Assembly: GCA_023393115.1 (NCBI GenBank)
Contig: JAEWMS010000024.1
Coordinates: forward strand, 1-64,000
DNA: 64,000 nt
Source: Bacillota bacterium
GTDB taxonomy: Bacteria > Bacillota > Clostridia > Acetivibrionales > DSM-1351
Direction: 5' to 3'
Every line of letters begins with the position of its first letter. The first letter of the stretch is position 1. The notes under the pieces were generated by a model. It was given only the letters and a program-made list of their open reading frames with translations. It was not told the DNA's origin and searched no databases. This document shows positions 58,597-64,000 of this stretch, in pieces. A program made the position numbers and the translations under genes.

Positions 58597-60999
58597 ATGA
58601 AGCCAAAGGAACTTTCTTATAAGGATTTGGATTACAGGTGCAGTGAAACGGTGTTTCCATTCAAAAGCACCGCTGAGTTAGGGACTTTTGAGGGAATAAT
58701 CGGTCAGGAGAGAGCCTCTAAAGCAATGAAGTTCGGCCTCAAAATGAAGATGAGAGGTTACAACATATATATGTCAGGTCCCACCGGTACAGGAAAAACC
58801 AGTTTTGCAAGGCAGATTGTAAATGAAATGGCCTCTACCATGAGTGTACCTGATGACTGGTGTTACATATATAACTTCAACAAACCCAATCAGCCCATGG
58901 CTATCAATCTTCCTGCAGGAATGGGTAAGGAATTCCAGACTGACATGGAAGCTTTTGTAAAGGTTATAAAACAGGAGATTGTAAACGCCTTCGATAATGA
59001 CCAATACGAAAAAGAAAAAGCAGAAATAATGGAGGAATATGAAAGTAAAAAGGATCAGCTGCTGGAAAAGCTTAGCGAGGATGCCGAATCACACGGCTTC
59101 AAGGTTAATACAGGCAGCACCGGAATATACTTTCTTCCGATAGTCGAAGGAAAAACCATCAGCGAAGAGGAATTTGAGAGTCTCGATGACAGTATAAAAG
59201 AACAAATAAATGAAAAGACCAATATTCTCCAGCAGGATACACTGGAAATAATCCGCAAGCTTAAAAACAATGAAAAGGAAACTAAACAAAAAGTTTCGGA
59301 ATGGGAAAATAAAATAGCCCTGCTGGCACTTGGGGTTCAAATGAATGACCTGAAGGAGAAATATAAGAAGTTTGGTGTTATTCTTGAGTATTTGAGTAAT
59401 GTACAGCAGGATATTCTTGATAACCTGGATGATTTCAGGGAGGAAGAAGTCAGCGAAGAACAGCCCCAATTCATCATACCCTTCATGCAGAAGGAAGAAA
59501 CACCAATATATAAATATAAGGTAAATGTACTGGTGGACAACAGCAGTCTTAAGGGCGCACCGGTCATAGTAGACTTTAATCCTACATATCCGAATCTGAT
59601 AGGAAAAATAGAATATGAAAACGAGTTCGGCTCAGTTTCAACCGATTACACAAAAATCAAGCCGGGTCTGTTTCATCTGGCCAACGGAGGGTATCTTATA
59701 TTACAGGCTAAAGATGTATTAAGTAATCCTCAAGCCTACGAAGCAATAAACCGTGTACTTAAAACTAAAAAGATAAATATTGAAAATATGAAGGACCAGG
59801 CCGGAGTGGTAGCCGTTCCCGCGTTAAAGCCACAGCCTATTCCTGTAGACATAAAGGTAATTCTTGTAGGGAATACTTCTATTTATCAGCTTTTATATGA
59901 GTATGAAGAGGACTTCAGAAAGCTATTCAAGGTAAAGGTTGATTTTGATGAAGAAATGGACCGCAATGATGAAAATATATTAAAGCTTGCTTCTTTTATA
60001 AGCGGTTTCTGCAGAAAGGAAGAGACCCTGCATTTTGATAAATCAGGGGTTGCAAAGGTTGTAGAATACTCATCCTGGCTGGTGGAGGACCAGAGCAAGC
60101 TCTCAACAAGATTCAATGATATTGTTGAAATACTTTGTGAATCATGTATGTGGGCTGAAGATGACGGCGCAAAATTTGTTAAGGCGAAGCATGTTAAACA
60201 AGCCATAATAGAAAAGGCGGCAAGATGTGACAGAGTCGACAAAAAAATGCTGGAGATGCTTGAGGACGGCACCATAATGGTTGATACCGAGGGAGAGCAG
60301 ATAGGTCAGATAAACGGTTTGACAGTTATGGATATGGGAGATTATTCCTTTGGAAAGCCTTCAAGAATCACAGCATCAACCTATATAGGGGAAAGCGGTA
60401 TCGTAAATGTAGAGAGAGAAGTGGATTTAAGCGGCACATCGCACAGTAAAGGAGTACTTATACTAAGCGGATATATCGGTCAGAAATACGCGCAGGACTT
60501 CCCACTGTCGTTGACGGCCAGCCTGTGTTTTGAACAATTATACGGTGGAGTTGACGGGGATAGTGCTTCAAGTGCTGAGTTATACGCAATTTTATCAAGT
60601 CTTTCTGAAGTACCTATAAAGCAGTATATTGCTGTCACCGGGTCTGTGAATCAAAAAGGTGAGATTCAGCCGGTTGGAGGGGTTTCATATAAAATCGAAG
60701 GATTCTTTGAACTTTGCAAGCTCAGGGGACTTGATGGCAAACATGGTGTAATAATTCCTCACCAGAATGTCAGGAACCTCGTCCTCAATGAAGAAGTGCT
60801 CGAAGCCGTCCGCAAAAAGCAGTTTCACATTTACCCGGTTTCGACGATAGATCAGGGAATTCAACTGTTGACAGGACTTGAAGCCGGTGTGAAAAACAGC
60901 GATGGTAGTTATAAAAAGGGTACAATAAACTACCTGGTTAACACTAAACTTGAAAGATATGCAAGAACTGTTATGAATTCAACAAAAAGGAGAAAATAA
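58597..60999 (+). CDS. ATP-dependent Lon-type protease (LonB-like)
   Basis: An 800-residue protease with an N-terminal substrate domain, an AAA module (Walker A GPTGTGKTSFARQIV), a long coiled insertion (about 130-290, KKDQLLEKLSEDAESHGF), and a C-terminal Lon protease domain (from about 560) whose catalytic serine is in GVDGDSASSAELYAILSSLS and lysine in NQKGEIQPVGGVSYKIEGFF. It degrades misfolded proteins. ATG follows AAGGAGAGTAT. Possibly under its own promoter with a 5' hairpin (see findings). Confidence 0.95.
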   Translation: MKPKELSYKDLDYRCSETVFPFKSTAELGTFEGIIGQERASKAMKFGLKMKMRGYNIYMSGPTGTGKTSFARQIVNEMASTMSVPDDWCYIYNFNKPNQPMAINLPAGMGKEFQTDMEAFVKVIKQEIVNAFDNDQYEKEKAEIMEEYESKKDQLLEKLSEDAESHGFKVNTGSTGIYFLPIVEGKTISEEEFESLDDSIKEQINEKTNILQQDTLEIIRKLKNNEKETKQKVSEWENKIALLALGVQMNDLKEKYKKFGVILEYLSNVQQDILDNLDDFREEEVSEEQPQFIIPFMQKEETPIYKYKVNVLVDNSSLKGAPVIVDFNPTYPNLIGKIEYENEFGSVSTDYTKIKPGLFHLANGGYLILQAKDVLSNPQAYEAINRVLKTKKINIENMKDQAGVVAVPALKPQPIPVDIKVILVGNTSIYQLLYEYEEDFRKLFKVKVDFDEEMDRNDENILKLASFISGFCRKEETLHFDKSGVAKVVEYSSWLVEDQSKLSTRFNDIVEILCESCMWAEDDGAKFVKAKHVKQAIIEKAARCDRVDKKMLEMLEDGTIMVDTEGEQIGQINGLTVMDMGDYSFGKPSRITASTYIGESGIVNVEREVDLSGTSHSKGVLILSGYIGQKYAQDFPLSLTASLCFEQLYGGVDGDSASSAELYAILSSLSEVPIKQYIAVTGSVNQKGEIQPVGGVSYKIEGFFELCKLRGLDGKHGVIIPHQNVRNLVLNEEVLEAVRKKQFHIYPVSTIDQGIQLLTGLEAGVKNSDGSYKKGTINYLVNTKLERYARTVMNSTKRRK

Positions 61000-61089
61000 A
61001 TTCAGACAAATTAATATTTTTCAACGTATCTATTTATTATATACTTCGGAAAAATGTGCTAATAGAGTGCGTTTTTCTCCGGAAAGGGG

Positions 61090-61656
61090 GTGTATCAAGC
61101 TTTGGTGCTTACAGATGCAGAACTAGTATCCCGATGTATAAATGGTGATAGTAGTGCGTTTGAAGAAATTGTGACAAGATATAAAAAACTGGTTTACAGT
61201 GTAGTTTATAAGATGATATCGGATAAAGAAGAAGTAAACGACGTTTCTCAAGAGGTTTTTATCAGATTGTACAAGTCTCTTGATAAATATAATCCGGAAT
61301 ATAAAATGTCTACCTGGATTGTAAAAATTACTTCCAATTTGTGTCTGGACACCTTAAGAAAGAAAAAGCAGGATACAGTCACTCTTGACGATGCTATTGG
61401 AGTTTCAAGCGATATAGATACACCTGAACAAACCTTGATAAAAAAACAAAGGTCACAACTAATAAAAAATGCTATTAATGAGTTACCTGAAAAATATAGA
61501 ATACTTATAGTACTTTTCCATAATAACGGAATGTCATACGAAGAAATGACAAAGGTGTTAAATGAGCCAATGTCCATAATCAAAAACAGGCTATATAGAG
61601 CCAGGCTCATGTTGAAGGAAAAGCTTGATAGTGCAAGAAAGGAGGAGGTATTATGA
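61090..61656 (+). CDS. ECF-family RNA polymerase sigma factor
   Basis: A sigma-70 ECF protein of about 188 residues with region 2 (RCINGDSSAFEEIVTRYKKL, MSTWIVKITSNLCLDTLRKK) and region 4 (ELPEKYRILIVLFHNNGMSY, SIIKNRLYRARLMLKEKLDS). The start is a GTG at 61090 directly after AAGGGGG, or a TTG/GTG a few codons later; the ribosome site spacing favours the later ones. Stop overlaps the next gene start, a zinc-finger anti-sigma. Autoregulated ECF system typical of cell-envelope stress. Confidence 0.93.
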   Translation: MYQALVLTDAELVSRCINGDSSAFEEIVTRYKKLVYSVVYKMISDKEEVNDVSQEVFIRLYKSLDKYNPEYKMSTWIVKITSNLCLDTLRKKKQDTVTLDDAIGVSSDIDTPEQTLIKKQRSQLIKNAINELPEKYRILIVLFHNNGMSYEEMTKVLNEPMSIIKNRLYRARLMLKEKLDSARKEEVL

Positions 61657-62216
61657 AATGCAACGAAGCGCAGGCTTATATGATGAAATTTTTCGATAAA
61701 AATTTAAATGATATCGAAGAAGCTCAATTTAAGCAGCATTTGAAAAACTGCAAAGAATGTTCTGAGGAATTTTTATCCCTGAAGGAAATTTTCTCAGAAA
61801 TTGAACAAGACTCAGTAATTGAGCCTCCCGAAGACTTTGAACTACAAGTAATGAGCAGGTTGGAAAAAGAAGTTGTTATGTATTCAAAACCTGCAGGTGA
61901 AAACACTTTTGTATATAATATCCTTCTGGCCGCGGTAACATTTATATTTGTGATTTTATTCGGCGGAATTATATACGAAGCTATTAAACAACCGTTAGAG
62001 CTTTTTCAAAAGGTACAATTTGCTACAGATCTGTCAAAGGAATTTTTATCTGCAGCGGTTTCAATGGTAAAAGGAATCGGTATAGCCATAATGGGTGTTG
62101 CTGCATCCATTTATAAGACCTACTACTATTTGTACATTTTACTTGGAATCCTGCTGCTGGTCGTTCAGGGAGTTTTCTTCAGAATGGTCAGAGAGGGTAA
62201 CGGTGCAGCACAATGA
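61653..62216 (+). CDS. Zinc-finger anti-sigma factor
   Basis: A 187-residue protein: N-terminal zf-HC2 anti-sigma domain (H-x3-C-x2-C as KQHLKNCKECSEEFLSLKEI), one membrane helix near residue 90 (NILLAAVTFIFVILFGGI) and a second near residue 160 (YYYLYILLGILLLVVQGVFF). It binds and holds the sigma factor encoded upstream, with which it overlaps by four bases, and releases it on an envelope signal. Confidence 0.93.
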   Translation: MKCNEAQAYMMKFFDKNLNDIEEAQFKQHLKNCKECSEEFLSLKEIFSEIEQDSVIEPPEDFELQVMSRLEKEVVMYSKPAGENTFVYNILLAAVTFIFVILFGGIIYEAIKQPLELFQKVQFATDLSKEFLSAAVSMVKGIGIAIMGVAASIYKTYYYLYILLGILLLVVQGVFFRMVREGNGAAQ

Positions 62217-63130
62217 GTAAAAAATTGAGAGTAATACTTATTGCACTTATGGCTTTAATAATGGTTCCCGGAGTGGTGTCGGCTGCAAGAAATGATTTGA
62301 CAATAAGCAATCTTATAATTCTGGAAGATAAGAGTATTGCCGATACAAGCTGTGGAAATGTCACAATTGTCCTTGGTTCGGCAGACATAAAAACAAATGT
62401 ACTTGGAAGTGTCATAGTAGTATTCGGGAAGGCCAATATAAGCGGAAATGTCACTGGAGATGTAGTTTCTGCCTTCGGTGAAGTATATATTGATGGCAAT
62501 TCACGTATAGAGGGCAATCTTGTTTCGGTTGGAAAACTTGAAAAAGACAACAGAGTTAAAGTAGCAGGAACTAAAGTGACAATAAATTTTGATTTTATTT
62601 CCATGTTCGAATCAAACGGAATAATAATCAATACACTTATTTTCTGCGCTATATTCACTCTAGTAGCCGGTCTGATTTTGATTACAATTTTTACAACAAG
62701 ATTCAGGGCGATGTCTTATTCCATGGGAACAGCAATGTCAAGAAGACTGATTTTGGGTGCTCTGATTGTAGTAAGCCTGACAATAGTTCTTGCGTTCCTT
62801 ATTTTTTCACTTATTGCCCCGGCGGTATACATTTTCTTCATAATGCTTGCAGATATAGTGGGTAGCATATATCTTGGAACTCTGATATTCAGGAATAACT
62901 ATGAAAGATCGGCTATATATCTTCAGTTTTTTGTAGGACATATACTTATCTATATTATAAAGATAGTTCCTCTGATATTTATTCCTTCAGGTTCCTATAC
63001 TACACTTATGATATACGGAATTTGTTTCCTGGTTGTAGAGTTTTGTCTGTCTTCCTTCAGTATCGGAACGGTTATTGATACAGGGTTTGGAAAAAAGGTG
63101 CCTTCTTTGAATGGTAAAAACAAAGTATGA
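62213..63130 (+). CDS. Bactofilin-like membrane protein
   Basis: A 305-residue protein: signal peptide (VILIALMALIMVPGVVSAA), then a bactofilin-like beta-helix (about 25-120, repeated valine/glycine strands: GNVTIVLGSADIKTNVLGSV, GKANISGNVTGDVVSAFGEV), followed by four or five membrane helices (from 140). Bactofilin-type proteins polymerise at the membrane; here the beta-helix would face outside. Overlaps the anti-sigma gene by four bases, so it is probably a target of the ECF system. Confidence 0.85.
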   Translation: MSKKLRVILIALMALIMVPGVVSAARNDLTISNLIILEDKSIADTSCGNVTIVLGSADIKTNVLGSVIVVFGKANISGNVTGDVVSAFGEVYIDGNSRIEGNLVSVGKLEKDNRVKVAGTKVTINFDFISMFESNGIIINTLIFCAIFTLVAGLILITIFTTRFRAMSYSMGTAMSRRLILGALIVVSLTIVLAFLIFSLIAPAVYIFFIMLADIVGSIYLGTLIFRNNYERSAIYLQFFVGHILIYIIKIVPLIFIPSGSYTTLMIYGICFLVVEFCLSSFSIGTVIDTGFGKKVPSLNGKNKV

Positions 63131-63270
63131 ACTACTTATGAAGTATTTCCAGACTTGATAATTCCATGCTAAATGAATATAATAATTTCATAGTTTGATT
63201 TGTTTAGCTTTTATTTGGTATAATACTAAATATACAATTGTCAAGTTCTAAAGACGGGGGAGCGCGAAAA

Positions 63271-63528
63271 ATGATTTCAAATAAAGTTGTTATAAATTGT
63301 CCATCAGGTTTAGATTCAAAAGCAGCTGCACTACTTGTTCAAAAAGTATCAAAGTATAGCTCAAGTATATGGCTTGAAAAAGGTGAAAGAAGGGCAAATG
63401 CCAAAAGTCTTCTCGGCTTACTGTCACTTGGTGTAGAAAGACAGGCAACAATAACTGTTATCACCGATGGAGAGGATGAGGAAAAGGCCTCAAAAGAGAT
63501 TTCGGAATATTTCTCCACTGGATTTTAA
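63271..63528 (+). CDS. HPr-like protein (Crh-type), His15 replaced by Asp
   Basis: An 85-residue HPr-fold protein: KVVINCPSGLDSKAAALLVQ in which the phosphorylatable His15 is Asp15, and RRANAKSLLGLLSLGV, which retains Ser46 and its KSxxGxxSLG context. Without His15 it cannot pass phosphate in sugar transport; with Ser46 it can act in catabolite control like Crh, as a target of HprK. ATG at 63271 follows GGGGGAGCGCGAAAA. Just upstream of uvrC. Confidence 0.9.
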   Translation: MISNKVVINCPSGLDSKAAALLVQKVSKYSSSIWLEKGERRANAKSLLGLLSLGVERQATITVITDGEDEEKASKEISEYFSTGF

Positions 63529-63675
63529 CCAGATCATAAGATATGCTATAGTTTAATATGTATAAAAACAGCTGTGGCTTCTGCAGACCGGAGAGTTTGC
63601 ATAAACCACTTTTTGTTTATCTGAGGGATTTTACTTCTGATACTTACGACAGAGAAAAGATGGTGAGAAACATTA

Positions 63676-64000
63676 ATGTTTGATATACAGGAAGAATTGA
63701 AAAAATTGCCGGATAAACCCGGAGTATATATAATGAAGGATGTAAACGGCGTTGTCATCTATGTCGGTAAGGCAGTCGTGCTGAAAAACCGTGTGAGGCA
63801 GTATTTTCAGCATTCCATAAATCATCCTCCAAAGGTTTGTGCAATGGTCTCCAGAATCCACGAATTTGAGTATATTGTCACAGATACTGAAGTAGAGGCG
63901 TTGATGCTGGAGTGCAATCTTATAAAAAAGTACAAACCGAAATACAACATACTTTTAAAAGATGACAAGCATTACCCTTATATAAAAATTACAATGAACG
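63676..64000 (+). CDS. uvrC: Excinuclease ABC subunit C (5' part, runs off window)
   Basis: Starts MFDIQEELKKLPDKPGVYIM with the GIY-YIG nuclease motif (PGVYIMKDVNGVVIYVGKAV) and the following NRVRQYFQHSINHPPKVCAM, DTEVEALMLECNLIKKYKPK. UvrC makes the two incisions in nucleotide excision repair. About 108 residues are present; the helicase-binding, RNase H and HhH parts lie beyond the window edge. Confidence 0.97.
   Translation, partial: MFDIQEELKKLPDKPGVYIMKDVNGVVIYVGKAVVLKNRVRQYFQHSINHPPKVCAMVSRIHEFEYIVTDTEVEALMLECNLIKKYKPKYNILLKDDKHYPYIKITMN

Overview
The window looks like chromosome of a low-GC, Gram-positive, anaerobic, endospore-forming member of the Clostridia. Evidence read directly: a complete GerA/GerC/GerB germination operon, a Spo0E-like phosphatase, an NAD-linked trimeric [FeFe]-hydrogenase, AT-rich intergenic DNA with strong GGAGG ribosome sites, and Firmicutes-type RNA switches (guanidine-I, yybP-ykoY/manganese, a methionine T-box). 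A Ruminiclostridium-like (cellulolytic) genus is my inference from overall flavour only.

Layout. 1-9.5 kb is accessory and partly decayed: a broken lipoprotein gene, an orphan XRE regulator, a Spo0E-like gene, a DUF1848 gene, AraC and MerR regulators with GyrI-like sensor domains, a wrecked QueG-like iron-sulfur gene, a PadR/HAAS-FtsW-like pair, a guanidine exporter under its riboswitch, and an ICMT-like membrane methyltransferase with an operator palindrome. 9.5-16.4 kb holds a small lipoprotein, a 134-bp imperfect palindrome, the germinant-receptor operon and an ECF sigma factor with a membrane partner. 16.4-24.1 kb is a run of housekeeping-type single genes (PD-(D/E)XK-like, PilZ, DNA glycosylase, GNAT, ArsC-like, interrupted kinase, GyrI-like, CmpB-like, YgjP-like peptidase, aldo/keto reductase).

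24.8-34.3 kb is the most interesting part: hydC, hydB and hydA, a 44-residue Cys-rich mini-protein, a thioredoxin-like ferredoxin, a PAS-containing sensory hydrogenase (HydS), a SpoIIE/PP2C phosphatase, and at the end a TnpB-like (IS605 OrfB) protein in which two of the three RuvC catalytic acids are replaced (D to S, E to Q). No transposase or transposon ends are visible around it. This is the hallmark of an exapted, nuclease-dead TnpB (TldR-like) that could act as an RNA-guided regulator, and the DNA just after its stop codon can fold into two hairpins ahead of a terminator. Two related leader RNAs with an anti-Shine-Dalgarno arrangement precede hydB and the mini-protein, and Rex-like operators overlap the promoters of hydC and of the sensory operon. 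Together this suggests a hydrogenase locus with redox, sensory, RNA-level and possibly RNA-guided control.

34.3-41.7 kb: YhgE/Pip membrane protein with MarR regulator, TerC under a manganese riboswitch, CCA-adding enzyme, DUF554, and two tRNA-Gly genes. 41.7-43.7 kb is a small decayed island (AAA-4 fragment, interrupted secreted protein, VanZ-like gene, IS1182 remnant). 43.8-48.7 kb: a LytTR/DUF3021/ABC operon with a direct-repeat operator, VOC, MBL-fold and Lrp genes. 48.8-64 kb: T-box and metG, MerR and an ABC-2 exporter, mntH/mntR, amidohydrolase, tsaE-tsaB-rimI, a LonB-like protease, an ECF sigma/anti-sigma/bactofilin-like operon, a Crh/HPr-like protein and the 5' part of uvrC, which runs off the window.
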